Below are positions 10,225 through 21,620 of a DNA stretch of 64,000 nt, in pieces. A program made the translations under genes and the position numbers. The notes beneath the pieces were generated by a model that ran no database searches, was not told the DNA's origin, and saw only the letters and a list, made by a program, of their open reading frames with translations. The stretch is from Paraspadella gotoi (lineage: Eukaryota; Chaetognatha): NCBI GenBank assembly GCA_051294375.1, contig CM119265.1, positions 12,079,866 to 12,143,865 of the forward strand, read 5' to 3'. Numbering within the stretch: the stretch's first letter is position 1; every line of letters begins with the position of its first letter.

Positions 10225-10980
10225 AGGGCAAAGTTTTCCAACACAGAGTTGAGAAAAAATAATAGTGGTCAAGTGGTGAGGACAGGTTAAGAATGAGGAC
10301 AGATAGAGATTTTAGTTTTGAATAAGAAATGAAATGGTCAGAGTGAGAGAGATTGAGAGAGAGAGAGAGAGGGAGAGAGAGAGAGACAGGGAGAGAGAAA
10401 AATTACATTTCAAATGTACAACAATAAAGTTTTAAACTGTTATTAACAATTAACTATTTAATAAATAAATAAGTGAAGGTGAAAATGAAATGTGAAAGTG
10501 AGAAGATACATTTAGTGTAAAGAATTGTTAATAAAGTTAGAAATTAAGAATTAAGAAAGAGCTCAAAGTGAGCCCCATCGCCCGAGCCTCTCATTTGTCC
10601 AAACCAAGGGGGGCCAGCTCACTTTGAGCTCTTTCTTAATTCTTAATTTCTAACTTTATTAACAATTCTTTACACTAAATGTATCTTCTCACTTTCACAT
10701 TTCATTTTCACCTTCACTTATTTATTTATTAAATAGTTAATGTTTAATAACAGTTTAAAAACTTTATTTGTTGTACATTTGAAATGTAATTTTTCTCTTC
10801 TCCTGTCCTCTCTCTCTCTCCTCTTCTCTCTCCCTATCTCTCTCTCTCTCAATCTCTCTCACTCTGACCATTTCATTTCTTATTCAAAACTAAAATCTCT
10901 ATCTGTCCTCATTCTTAACCTGTCCTCACCACTTGACCACTATTATTTTTTCTCACTCTGTGTTGGAAACTTTGCCCTAT

Positions 10981-11013
<33 letters not shown>

Positions 11014-11056
11014 CCTTCTTTCACACAAAAAACTGTACAAATTTTCACAAATCATT

Positions 11057-11099
11057 GACGCTGAAGAAGGCTTGCATCCAAAGCCGAAACATGTACGTT
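11057..11099 (+). ncRNA. Hammerhead-ribozyme-like motif, copy C' (right arm)
   Basis: Plus-strand mirror of the left-arm motif: GACG (11057-11060), CTGAAGA (11061-11067), helix II GGCTT/AAGCC, CGAAACATGT (11085-11094), A17 at 11095, CGTT (11096-11099). Confidence 0.58.
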
Positions 11100-11573
11100 T
11101 TCTATGATAAAATAAAATTCGTTGTGAAACAAAAATCATTTAGCTAAATATCTTTAAAAGCTTTATTGCTAGAGGGGCGAAACCCAAACTATCTTGTAGA
11201 GTGGAAAAAATTGACTATGTTACATACCTCGCATTATAAATTAAGTTAGTTTTTTACTAAGGAAAATTTTTTTTAAAACCTATTGTTTTGGTCAATTTTT
11301 GATAAAATTTTTAAAAAATGATATTTTTAACAATGTTCGTGAAATATTTTGTAAAAAATTTATGGCGAATTGAATAAAAGAAATAATTGCCTTTGTTTTG
11401 CTGAAAGAATTTTTAAAAAAGGATGATCAGTTAAAAAGTTATAATTTTTTTTAAATTTAAAAAAAATCACTTTTCTAATAATTATTTTTTATTTAATAGG
11501 TTTGAACTAGGCTAAAGGAAAAAAGTGAATGCACTTTTTTCAGAGTAAATAAAAAAATAGTAAATTCTGATTT

Positions 11574-12420
11574 GACAATGGGTAACTTTAATATTTTGTC
11601 TCACCAGGTCATTAAAGTTTTTTTTAATTTTTATCATTTTATAATGGAATTATGACTTTTAAATAAGGTAGTTTTTTTAATTTTTTTTCTATATAAAAAA
11701 AAATTGACAAAAGCGATTAAATGATTAAAATTGATAAAATGAGACAAAAAAAGCAACTGAGAGAAGAGTTGCTTGCTGCTTACCGATCGAGAAAAAAAAT
11801 GTCATCATCTAGAGTGCCAAAGAAAAAAAACTAGTTATTCTATTTTTTTCATAAATTACCTTTTTCAAGCTAGTTCTCCAGAACTGAGTTGAATTATAAA
11901 TTGTGTTAAATATATTGCTTAATCAAAAGTTGTAAAAGACTTGGAAAAATATATTAAGCTTGCTTGATAAATTTAAGAATAGATCCGACATGTTGATAAA
12001 TTCATCAACTATAAAAGATATGAAATGAATAAAAATCAAAGATGAATTAAAAATTATATTTTAAAACTAAATTGACTATTTACAATAGACTTAATTATTA
12101 ACTATAAATCATGAATAGATAACAAAAAAATAGAATAACTAGTTTTCTTTCTTTGGCACTAAACATTTTTTTTCTCGACCGGCAAGCAGCAAGCAACTCT
12201 TTCCTCAGTTATTTAACTTTCATTAATTTTACTCTTTTTGTCTCATTTTATCAATTTTTAATCATTTAATCGCTTTTGTCAATTTTTCTTTTTCTTTTAT
12301 ATAGAAAAAAAATTTAAAAAACTACCTTATTTAAAAGTCATAATTCCATTATAAAATGATAAAAATTTAAAAAAAACTTTAATGACCTGGTGAGACAAAA
12401 TATTAAAGTTACCCATTGTC
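11574..12420. repeat. 847-bp foldback element with about 280-bp inverted repeats, just upstream of TRPM
   Basis: The left arm (11574 to about 11855) begins GACAATGGGTAACTTTAA; the right arm (about 12130-12420) is its reverse complement and ends CCCATTGTC. The interior (about 11856-12130) is AT-rich without a frame. Its outer edge lies 170 bases before the first TRPM start codon. No target duplication is certain. Confidence 0.7.
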
Positions 12421-12590
12421 ATTATTTAGAAACCTGAATCGCTATTTAAAACTAAAAATTGTATTTATTTTTTATTTAGTGCACAAACGAAAATAGAAAA
12501 AACTTTGGTTCTAAAATCGCGTGTCATGGTGTGGGATGTAATTAAAAGTTTATTGTCCATAGTTACGACAAACACGGAACGATTTTAAAA

Positions 12591-15512
12591 GTGGTAAAGT
12601 CGTTTAATTTTTTTCGCGGAAAATTAAAGAATATAACGATGAACAGGCTCTCAGAAAGAAAACTGTGGTTGAGAAAATGTAAGGGATTTTCCTCCCAGGA
12701 AGGAACAGACATTTGCTGGTGCGGAAAGGTCGAAGATAGTCACGTCGACAACGACGTTTACGAGACCGAAACTTTAAACGGAGACCTCGGCCTCGTCAAA
12801 GACCTGAAACGGACGGAGAGTCGCATCAAGTCCGCTCTCTCTTTTCGCGCCATCGCCAAACGAATCAACGTCGATGACGCTGAGGATCAAGTTTACCCCA
12901 ACCGCGCCGCTTGGCTGCAAAATGGGACCGTACCCAAAATCGCCACGAGTCTTCTCCGAATCGACTTTTACTGCAAAGACGTCAAAGTAGACAAGACTGT
13001 CTTCGGTCCACAATTCCTTCGTCGACTCGACGAGAATTTTCTTCCCAACGATCTCTTCTCATATTTGCGAGACGTTTGGAAGCTGCCGCCTCCTTCGCTG
13101 CTGCTGCACGTCGTAGGCGGCGAGCTCATCTTCACAGCGACGCGAATTCGCTTCAAGTCGATCCTGCGGCGGCTGATCCACGCCACGTCGTCGGTGTGGA
13201 TCGTGGGCGACGCAACCCACACGCTCGCGTCCGAAGCCGTCGGCGAGGTCGTCCAAAGCATCAATGAAGAATTCAACGCCGTCGAAGACGGGAGATACAA
13301 CAAACCCTTAATCAGCATCGGCGTCGGAGTCTGGGAAGAGATCGACGGCATCGAGATGTTAACGCTTGAAACTGCAGAGAATAAAGTTGAGTATCGAGAA
13401 AAAGTCGACGCCGACGAGGACGCATTGATCCACAATAAGACGCACTACTTGTTGGTGGACGGGACGAGTTCGACGGCCGCATCGAAGGTTGTCGACGCAA
13501 TCATGAAGCGACCCGGATGCCCTCGGGCAGTCGTCTTTCTCGACGACGTCTCGCAAGCACCGCCCGCGGATTCCAACGGCGTCGCGCATTTCGTTGTCGG
13601 TGAAAACTCTCGCCAATCCGAGGTCGGCCTGAATGTGACCGATTGGACACCTAAAATGCTAGAGGCGTTTAAAGTAAACACGGATCCTTTTCAACTGATG
13701 ACGTTGAGTTTAGCCTGGAACGACAAAGACTTTTGCATGAAGATTATAGAGGAAACGAGCGAAACCGGACTCAAGATCCAATTGAATCAACTTTACTCTC
13801 CAGAGAGCGTCTCTGCCGACATCATCGAAACTCTGGAAAGAGAGAACCGAGTGGAAGATTTCGACTACGCCAGACTCCGGGAACTTTTTCCCCGCAGTCT
13901 TCCCACGGCGACAAAGATGTTGAGACGCACCGTGCCGCTGTCGCTGGAACGGTTTCTCCGTTACGTAACGGAATTGCCGAGGAGTTGGGAGAGCATGGCG
14001 CTCGGATCGGGCTACACCCTCCTCTTTCTTTTCAGCGTCCTCGAGGGGCGCGACGATCTGGCCAAACACTTTTTCCGCAAATGCGAGGATCCGGTTCTGG
14101 CGTCGCTAATGGCCTCGCACATGCTGCAAGTTATGAATTCGGTAAAACTAGATCGGGATAAAGACACCATGAAAGATCAGGCGCGCAACTACGAAAAACA
14201 CGCATGCGAACTTTTGAGCAAATGCCACGAGTCTGACCCAGTAAAGACTAAGATGCTTCTCGTCCGGGACGTACAGGTCGCGCTACCCGGCGCCGACAAC
14301 ATCGAAACTTCCGCCCTTCAATTCGCCGTTCAGAGCGAAATGGTCAAAAAGTTTCTGACGACCCAACCGTGTCAGGAACATTTCGACAACATCTGGTATC
14401 GATCTCTACGAAACAACAAAAGCACGAAATTCGTGATGACGTTGGTGACGATCCTCTGGTTCGTCTGTTTTCTCTCTTTGGTCACTGTACTTTTCTTGGT
14501 CGAGCAGGGCGTGGCAAACTCGGCGCTTATCACCGTCTCCTTCGCTCCGATCTTCGTCTCTTTGCTCATTCAATCCGTCGTCGGCGTTTGGTTCTACAAA
14601 CACAACAAAGCCAAGCGTAAAAAGCGACCGGACAAAATCGGGAAACAGGCTCAATTCATCCTTAAAAAAATCTACATGCGCGACGTGTACCACTTTCAAA
14701 AGTTCGGCATCGACATCCGGGCCTTTTTCTACAAGCGGCGCTTGTTCGGCCTCGCCAAACTTCTCGCCGCCTACAAGACTTTCAAAACGGCCATCAAGAA
14801 CCTGTTCAGCATGCCGGCCGTCAAGTATCTCCAGTACTTCGTCGCGTACATCAGCTACTGCATCCTTTTCACTTACATACTGGTCTTCAACGACCGTCGC
14901 GCCTGGACGCGTCGCATCTCCGCCCCGGAGATCTTCATCTTTGCCTATTGGCTCGCTTTCTTCTTCGACGAGTTTCGACAAGTGATGAAGGGGACTTGTG
15001 GCCACGAGGAGAGCACCACTTTGGCGGCCAAGTGGAGCATCTACCTCGACTCTTCGTGGAATCGGATGGACCTCTTTCTCATCGTCACAGGCGTCGTCAT
15101 TTTCGTTCTTCGTCTCGTCGTCGTCTTTGTCGATCACGAACCGGATTCTCTCCTCGTACTCTGGACCTTCAACTTTTACGCTCTCATTTACTTTTGTTGG
15201 TGCGTCCGTCTGTTGCAGTTTTGCTCCATGATCCGCCAATTGGGGCCGCACCTCATCATGATCCGCGAGATGCTGCGCGACCTCCTCAACTTCGTCGTGT
15301 TTCTCGTCGTCACGTTCATCGGTTACAGTTACATGCGATTCGCACTCGTGCGCACGCTCAAGGGAGACGAGACGGTCACGTGCGCGAGGATGGGTGACGA
15401 CGGAAAGGTGACCATTTTCAACTCGACGGTCACGTGCACCGGCTCGGTGGAGGACGTCTTCGTTGTCGGCGCTGAGATCTTCAAAGGCCCGTTTTTTAAT
15501 CTTATTGGACAG
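12591..15512 (+). CDS. TRPM-family cation channel, large N-terminal exon (residues 1-974)
   Basis: TRPM channels are plasma- or organelle-membrane tetramers passing Ca2+, Mg2+ or monovalent cations. The N-terminal half has TRPM homology regions: a cysteine pair CWCG (about 42-45), the nucleotide-binding-like SLOG/LSDAT segment with LLHVVGGEL (about 171-179) and SVWIVGDATHTLASEAVG (about 201-218), and ISIGVGVWEEIDG (about 241-253). Hydrophobic segments lie near residues 616-642, 647-671, 745-768 (PAVKYLQYFVAYI), 777-795, 824-848, 863-885 and 897-920, with the TRPM-typical LGPHLIMIREML before S5. The pore ends FFNLIGQ at 968-974, where CAG|GTGGGT is the donor; the frame runs on to 15590 only as intron read-through. 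GQ at the pore recalls the FGQ filter of TRPM2/4/8 rather than the GE of TRPM6/7. A second ATG (12639) is an alternative start. The subtype is not assignable by eye. Confidence 0.92.
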
Positions 15513-16099
15513 GTGGGTCGGTCTGTTGTTAGTGGACACAACATCATCGACTACAGCAACAATAACAACAACGACGACGACAACGACTGATGAGCGGAGT
15601 TTTCCGTCTCTTGCTCACCCTTTTGAGAGTATCAATAACACTGGTTGAAACGCAAGTCTATGTGATCAAGCATGATCTAGATCTGAAGGTAAGCAAAAGC
15701 AAGCATCGGTATACAATCAGAATAGCAATGATCTCTCAGGTAAGCTCCGCCTATTCAATGACATAATGCATAGCCACGCATATGGAATGACATATGAGTA
15801 ATATTGAGTAATATTGACATATTGAGTAATACACATACGAAACCAATACTAAACCCAGACGATGACTAATTAATATTATCACAATCTGTATGAAAGGAAA
15901 TCATAATTAAAACATATCAATAGAATTATAACAAACAGCAATGTTTATAAACAAATATTGATTGTTTATATTTATAAACACTTTTACAAAAGGAAGTTGA
16001 TTGCGACGAACTTCAACGAGAGTTTTTCCTACACGACTTCTTTTTTTTAATCTCTTTTGACTGGTAAATCGTTCATCAATTCACTCAATTAACAAGTTT

Positions 16100-17506
16100 G
16101 AGCAAACAATGTCGGATCTGCCTACGATAATTAATTCATTAATTAATTAATCGATTAATTAATTAATTAATTTTAATAATTAATTATAATTTATATTCAG
16201 CTTGTCATCATCGATGTCCTTAAAATTGAGTCAGGACAGTTATTAAATGTTTTGTTTACATTTTATCAAAACAAACAAATATCCTCTATTTTATTTTATG
16301 TCTCCTTCTCTCTCACTCTCTCTCACTCTCTCTCTCTCTCTCTTTCTATCTCTCTCTTTTTATGCAATTGCGACGATCCTTATGCTTTTAAGATTTTTTT
16401 AACTTGCATCATTTTTTTCAACTTGCATAATTTTTTCAACTTGCATTCCGTTAAAACTTTATATCTAGCTTCTTCATTCACTTTCCTACCGGCTCACAAA
16501 ATTTCATCTCAATCTATCATGGGTTAAAATAAATAAAAAGATTCAAGTAAATGTGACTCATATTTTTTTTATTTAAACTCATTTCTACTGGTACGTTTCC
16601 ACCGAAACTTTATATCAAGCTTTGTCACACATTTTCCTACCCACACACAAAATTTCCATCCAATTATGATTAATTAGAGTATTTATTGGTTAAAATAAGT
16701 AAAAAGATTTTAGTAAATGCGACTTATATTTTTTCCATTTAAACTAATTTCCACTCACACGATTCTATCGAAACTTTATATCCAGCTTTATCACACACTT
16801 TCCTACCCACACACAAAATTTAATTCCAATCCAACCAGTCAATCACGAGTTATTGGAGCTTTTTGCTAAGGTGGGATGGATGGACAGATTGATTGACTAA
16901 TTAATTAATTATTGATTAATTTATTTACTAATTGATTAATTAACTGATTAATTATTTGATTTATTAATACATCCTGCATATACATTTAATATAAAAGGAA
17001 AAAGAAGCATAATCAATTAGTGAAACAGGTTTTTTGTTTTTTTCCATTTAAACTCATTTCCACTCAAACAATTCTATCAAAACTTAATTTCCTGTTCAAT
17101 CACACACTTTCCTACCCACATACAAAATTTTAGGTCAATCAGCCCATCCACTCATGAGCAATTTGGTGTTCAAATAGTGAATATATTTTTTTTGTTTTTT
17201 CCATTTAAACTCATTTCCACTCGGACGATTCCATCGAAACATCATATCCAGCTCAATCACACACTTCGCTATCCACACACAAAATTTTTTTCAAACCCAT
17301 CCATCCAATCACGAGTAATTGGTGTTTTTTGCTAAGGTGGGACGGACGGACGGACCGACGGACGGACATTTTTTTTGCATAATTTATCATAATTCGATGT
17401 TCTGACATGATATAAGTTATTGCCCGACAATATTGAGGGTGCGGACCGACGGACCGACAAAGTGAATTATAGAGTCGGGATCTGCTGATAATCAGATCTG
17501 ACTAAA
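16100..17506 (+). repeat. GATCTGC-hairpin repeat element
   Basis: It starts near the phrase TTGAGCAAACAATGTCGGAT. It contains a (CT)n tract (16300-16360), the linker ATGCAATTGCGACGATCCTT, several diverged units of about 200-250 bp with the phrase CACACTTTCCTACCCACACA, a (GACG)n run at 17340-17366, and ends in the hairpin at 17473-17503. Minus-strand relatives fill 46579-48900 and 49740-50050; plus-strand ones fill 51840-52351. No protein-coding region is seen. Confidence 0.7.
17473..17503 (+). other. Terminal hairpin of the GATCTGC repeat
   Basis: AGTCGGGATCTG and CAGATCTGACT form an imperfect hairpin. Matching hairpins: 46579-46606, 47307-47336 and 52322-52351. The last reads AGCC...GGCT where the others read AGTC...GACT, a paired substitution. 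Confidence 0.65.
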
Positions 17507-17520
17507 AACTTTTTTTTAAG

Positions 17521-17736
17521 GTCGCCCACGATACTGAACATTCGTTGCTGCCCAAGGATATGGCCGATCCCTTGTATAACTACAAACGTTTTATGATCCT
17601 CTTCTTCCTCCCATTGCTTCAAGCCGTTTATCTCCTCTTTTCGCTCATTCTCCTCGTCAATCTGCTCATTGCCGTCTTCAATTTTAGCCTCACGACCGTC
17701 AACGAAGACGCGGAAGAATTTTGGATGGTTTATCAG
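17521..17736 (+). CDS. TRPM-family cation channel, S6 exon (72 codons)
   Basis: A phase-0 exon after an AAG acceptor, ending at the donor CAG|GTTAGT (17736/17737). It continues the pore from the previous exon. It encodes the S6 helix and the start of the cytoplasmic region: ILFFLPLLQAVYLLFSLILL, then VNLLIAVFNFSLTTVNEDAE, then EFWMVYQ. The phrase ILLVNLLIA.FN followed by a W about 16 residues later is the TRPM S6/TRP-box signature. Joined to the upstream exon, the reading frame is kept. No following exon (TRP helix, coiled coil, any enzyme domain) was recognised downstream, so the gene is partial here. It is followed at once by a long (GA)n tract in the next intron. Confidence 0.9.
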
Positions 17737-17800
17737 GTTAGTGAGGGAAAGACGGAAGATTGAGAAGATAATGGAGAGAACGAAAAAGCTAAAAGGGGGG

Positions 17801-17904
<104 letters not shown>

Positions 17905-17954
17905 GGAAGAAAAATAAAGAAAAAAATCTTAAAAGCATAAGGATCGAGCCGCTT

Positions 17955-18195
17955 TCGATAGTAACCAAATATTGATGCGATGATAACCAAATATTGATCG
18001 ATGTAACCAAATATTGACGATGATAACCAATAATTGATGCGATGATAACAAATGGACTGATGTGATGATAATCAAATGATTGATTGCGATGATAGTCATT
18101 TTTTGATATGATGATAATCCATTCATTGAATACGATGATAGTCATTATTGATGCGATGATAGTAATTCATTTGACGCGATGAATCATTCATCGTA
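17955..18195 (-). repeat. Minisatellite, about 21-nt unit (minus-strand copy)
   Basis: Degenerate repeats of the type GATGATAACCAAATATTGATGC, flanked by AAAAGCATAAGGATCGAGCC on the left and CAAATGCCGTATGAG on the right. The same array with the same flanks appears on the opposite strand at 31725-32000 and 33420-33690. Confidence 0.8.
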
Positions 18196-18199
18196 AATA

Positions 18200-18409
18200 A
18201 AACAAAACAAATGCCGTATGAGTGAAAGAGAGAGAGGAGAGAGAAACGAGAGAGAAGAGAGAGAGAGAGGGCTGGACAGTTTTCCCGCCAACGAAACGCA
18301 TTATTAGGTCTCTCTCGTTTATATAAAGAATAATCAGAATTTTTATATATTGTATTGAGAAAAAAGCGGGAATAAATGTGCGATAATAAAAGTTTTAGAA
18401 GGAAAAAAA

Positions 18410-18449
<40 letters not shown>

Positions 18450-18668
18450 GGAGAGAAAGAGAGAGAGAGAGAGAAAAAGAAGCCATATAAGAAATTTTTT
18501 GTACGTTGAAAAATTATAATCCCTATTAACAAAATCCAGGTAAAGAGAAAAAAGCGCGGAATAAATGCGATATAAAGTTTTTAGAAGGAAAAAAATAATC
18601 AGAATTTATCAAAAAACGAACGATCACGCAAGAGATCGTAAAGAGAGAAAGAGGACAGAAAGAGAGAT

Positions 18669-18701
<33 letters not shown>

Positions 18702-19040
18702 AAGAAGCTGAACAGACGCTGCATTGGCGGAACTCGTTTTACTCGTCGCCAAATTAAAATATAGTTTACTATATACAAATTTGATATGTGCAGTAAGTAC
18801 TATAATCTAATTAGCATATTGCAGTAAATTATAATGAAGTGGAAATTCAAACAAAAAATACCTTGAATCGATATGAAACAAAGAAAATGGACCACACATT
18901 TTCAACTTCTATCACTGCCCTCCACTAATGGAACTTGATAAATAGATACATTGTTTGGTAGTTAAACCATAAACCGGCAAAAGATAGGCAGTAAAAAAGT
19001 GATCTGGCATATAGCATTACATCCGGCATATTCAAATTGT
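18200..19040. repeat. Hairpin-(CT)n cassette fragments and GA tracts, minus orientation
   Basis: It holds (GA)n tracts at 18415-18480 and 18660-18715. Reverse complements of the segments at 29.7-33.4 kb are also present (for example GAACGATCACGCAAGAGATC at 18615). No gene is seen. Confidence 0.6.
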
Positions 19041-19119
19041 AAAAAAAAATTAAGGTTTTTTTCGATCAACAACCAGTTGTCAATACTGTTTTTGGTATTA
19101 ATAACAAAAAAAAAAAAAA
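19040..19119 (+). repeat. 3' end of a poly(A) retroposon
   Basis: TCAATACTGTTTTTGGTATTAATAA is followed by a run of A ending about 19119. The reverse complement, with poly(T), begins the elements at 20284 and 30842, so this is a shared 3' tail. Confidence 0.6.
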
Positions 19120-19124
19120 TCAAA

Positions 19125-19870
19125 CAACATTGGACAGTAAGGCGTAGTAAATTTTCTAAATTTAACTTAATTAAAATTCGAAAAGTTGAAGAACGAACAA
19201 CATTATATTAATGAACATTTATGTAATAGAAAATTTATAATAATAAAAAAAAAATTTATAAAAAAAATAAAAAAAAAAAAATTTATAATAATAAATAATA
19301 ATAATAATAATTAATAATAATAATAATTTATAATAAATTCATAATAATTTACGCAGTAGGCCATATTGATACTAGTACTAAACCAATAAATGTTAAAATT
19401 TCAAGAACAGTTATTTTGTAAGATTTTTTTCGCAGATTTGGATTCGTCATAAAAGTTGACAGAAAGAAAATAACTCTTTTTGAAAAATTCCTTCATTAAG
19501 TGGGTCAAAAATATATATTATAATATATTTTAAGCTGCAAAATTTACTTTTTCCATATTAAATATAGTTTTTTTAATTTTTAACCCACTTAATGAAAGAA
19601 TTTTTAAAAATGACTTATATTTTCTTTTATCAACTTTTTACGAGGAATTCAAATCTGCCAATCAAAATTAAGAAAAGCCTATTTTTGAAATTTTTCGATT
19701 TATAAGGTTAGTACTATATATAAATATAGGCCTACTGCGAAAATTAAAAAACACTAAACACTTAATTTTTTTTACAAATTAATGTTCACTGATGGTATGT
19801 TGTTCATAATTGACTTTTAGCAATTTTACGTATGTAACTTTCACTACGCCGTTATTGGACAGAGTATAAA
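19125..19870. repeat. AT-rich inverted-repeat element
   Basis: The left end carries GTAAGGCGTAGTAAA and CGCAGTAGGCCATATTGATA. The right end has the reverse phrases (GCCTACTGCG, TTTCACTACGCCGTTATTGG). Copies of one end lie at 26873-27020 (plus) and about 52510-52665 (minus). An internal segment near 19440-19690 is a dispersed AT-rich repeat, itself inverted. No frame. Confidence 0.55.
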
Positions 19871-20129
19871 AAGATTTCTCTGGCAATGTAAATCTGTATT
19901 AAATAATGCTATTTGCTTATTATATTTTTTTTTCTTTAAATAACAATCATGTTAGCGACGGAGAGAGATGGGAGAGAAGCGTAAAATTTCTGACGTATGA
20001 GTTATTCTTCACTTTTTCTAAAATAAATCCACGAAAAATCTTGGATGTAAATTTGGGATAATGGTGATAATAAAAGTTTTAGAAGGAAAAATAATCATAA
20101 TTTTTCAAAAAGCGAACGATCACGCAAGA

Positions 20130-20225
20130 AATCGTACACAGAGAGGAGAGAGAGAGAGAGAAAGACAGAGAGAGGTCACAGAGAGAGACTCACAGAGAGA
20201 GTCAGACAGAGAGAAACAAAGCTGG
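20130..20225 (+). repeat. (GA)n-rich cassette fragment
   Basis: Reverse-orientation copy of the hairpin-(CT)n cassette. The phrase GAACGATCACGCAAGAAATC precedes interrupted GA repeats, then GCTGGACAGCTGCTG. Confidence 0.6.
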
Positions 20226-20283
20226 ACAGCTGCTGAAGGCCGCTGTACAGTCGCTGTACAGTCACTGCAGAGACTGAACTTCG

Positions 20284-20770
20284 TTTTTTTTTTTTTTTTT
20301 TTTTTATTAATACCAAAAACAGTATTGACATAATCATAAACAGTAATAGTGTAAAAGACTGGAAAACTAAAGCTATGTAATTGAAAGTTCAATAAAAAAA
20401 GACCAAATTAACAAAACAATAAATTAACTAGACTAAAACCACAATGAAAGTAACTACACTATAGATCAATCTAAAACACAATGAACAGTTTAAATCTTAA
20501 TAAATGTTATGAACTAATTCATACAGAAACTATAAAAAATAACGTTTACAAATCATTAATTAAATGTTATGAACTAATTCATTAAGAAACTTCATAACAA
20601 AGTTAATTGTTTCAAGACGTTCAAGACTGGAAAAACAAGTAAAAACTAAACACTACATATTGAAATTCAATAAAAACAAAGACACTAACGTTTATAATCA
20701 TTAATACAATGTTCTATGACACTAATTCATAAAGAAACTATAAAAAAATAACGCTTCAAGCGATACGTTT
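20284..20770 (-). repeat. Poly(A) retroposon, minus strand, longer copy
   Basis: Begins with about 23 T, then ATTAATACCAAAAACAGTAT as in the insertion at 30842-30982. Segments matching that short element continue in pieces to about 20700 (AAAGACACTAACGTTTA). No frame is seen. Confidence 0.55.
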
Positions 20771-21620
20771 AAAGATCTCAAACTGTAAAAATCATAAAAC
20801 TGGCATAAAACTAAAAAAACGCAAAATTGTCAAATGTCAGAGAAGCAATAGTTTTTATTTTAAATTTGTAATTTTTATTTTTGATAATGCGTAAAAATAA
20901 AAACAAAAAATATGACAACAAAGACAAAACAAAAAATATAAAGCATAAACGAAAAAATAATGTTAATAAAACGTTCAAAGATAATGCGTAAAAACAAAAC
21001 AAAAAAATATGAAAACAAGAACAAAACAAAAATATAAAGCATTATTGAAAAACATGAGCAAAAAATAAACTAAAACATTATAAAAATGTTTAATATTCAA
21101 GGTTTTATTTTATAAAAAGTCATTATAAGCATTTAATGCCTGGAGTATAACATATAACATATTCCTAAAAATATATATTTATAAAGTGTTTAAGTAAAGG
21201 GCAGAGGGACCACATTACTATGAATAGAAATATCAAATATATAAGTACGCAGATCAACAGAAAAAGATACTAATTAAAACAGAAATGAGACGCTAACAGA
21301 TACACAAAACAACATGAGACGCTAACAGAAATAAAAAACACTATATCACGTAAGTGTAAGATACTAATTAAAACAGACAAAGAGACGCTAAAACGAAATG
21401 AGACGCTAACAGATACACAAAAAGACATGAGACGCTAACAGAAACAAAAAAAAAAAAACAAAAAAAAAAAAAAAAAAAAAAAACCACTATATCACGTAAG
21501 TGTAAAAGTACAGATACACAAAAAATATATAATGTAAGTTTAATTTTTTATTTTTTACGCTAAAAACAAAATAAGATGCTAACAAATACTCAACATGTTA
21601 ATAAAAATATAAATATGTGG
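20771..21620. repeat. AT-rich tandemly duplicated sequence
   Basis: A unit of about 115 bp with AATGCGTAAAAA...ATATAAAGCAT is present twice (about 20885-21045). The phrase ATGAGACGCTAACAGA recurs several times at 21270-21450. A poly(A)-like run lies at 21448-21483. No gene is seen. Confidence 0.5.

Larger units (their letters stand above)
10061..11141. repeat. 1.08-kb near-perfect palindrome of the hammerhead-bearing repeat (copies C and C')
   Basis: The left arm (about 10061-10574) is the reverse complement of the right arm (about 10615-11141), leaving about 40 bases in the middle. Each arm runs from GAGCTCAAAGTGAGC at the centre, through AATTAAGAATTAAGAAA and (GA)n/(CT)n tracts, to a hammerhead-like motif near the outer end. 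The central GAGCTCAAA-GTGAGCCCC is one base from the start region of the PLE ORF at 1130. The palindrome therefore looks like two PLE terminal repeats joined head to head. Confidence 0.82.
15513..17520 (+). other. TRPM intron filled by a repeat
   Basis: Intron between phase-0 exons. Bases 15513-16100 are AT-rich. From about 16100 to 17506 it is a plus-strand copy of the GATCTGC-hairpin repeat family. Only 14 bases (about 17507-17520, AACTTTTTTTTAAG-like) separate the repeat's terminal hairpin from the next exon. Confidence 0.75.

Noticed and set aside
14406-15539. 377-codon minus-strand open frame
   Set aside because: Antisense shadow of the TRPM exon; its charged composition mirrors the channel's GC-rich codons and it matches no family.
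15513-15590. C-terminal Asn/Asp-rich extension of the TRPM exon
   Set aside because: It follows a good GTGGGT donor, and the S6 exon at 17521 continues the protein in phase; the extension is intron read-through.
17473-17503. Helitron 3' end
   Set aside because: There is a terminal hairpin, but no CTRR end after it and no TC start at the other side.
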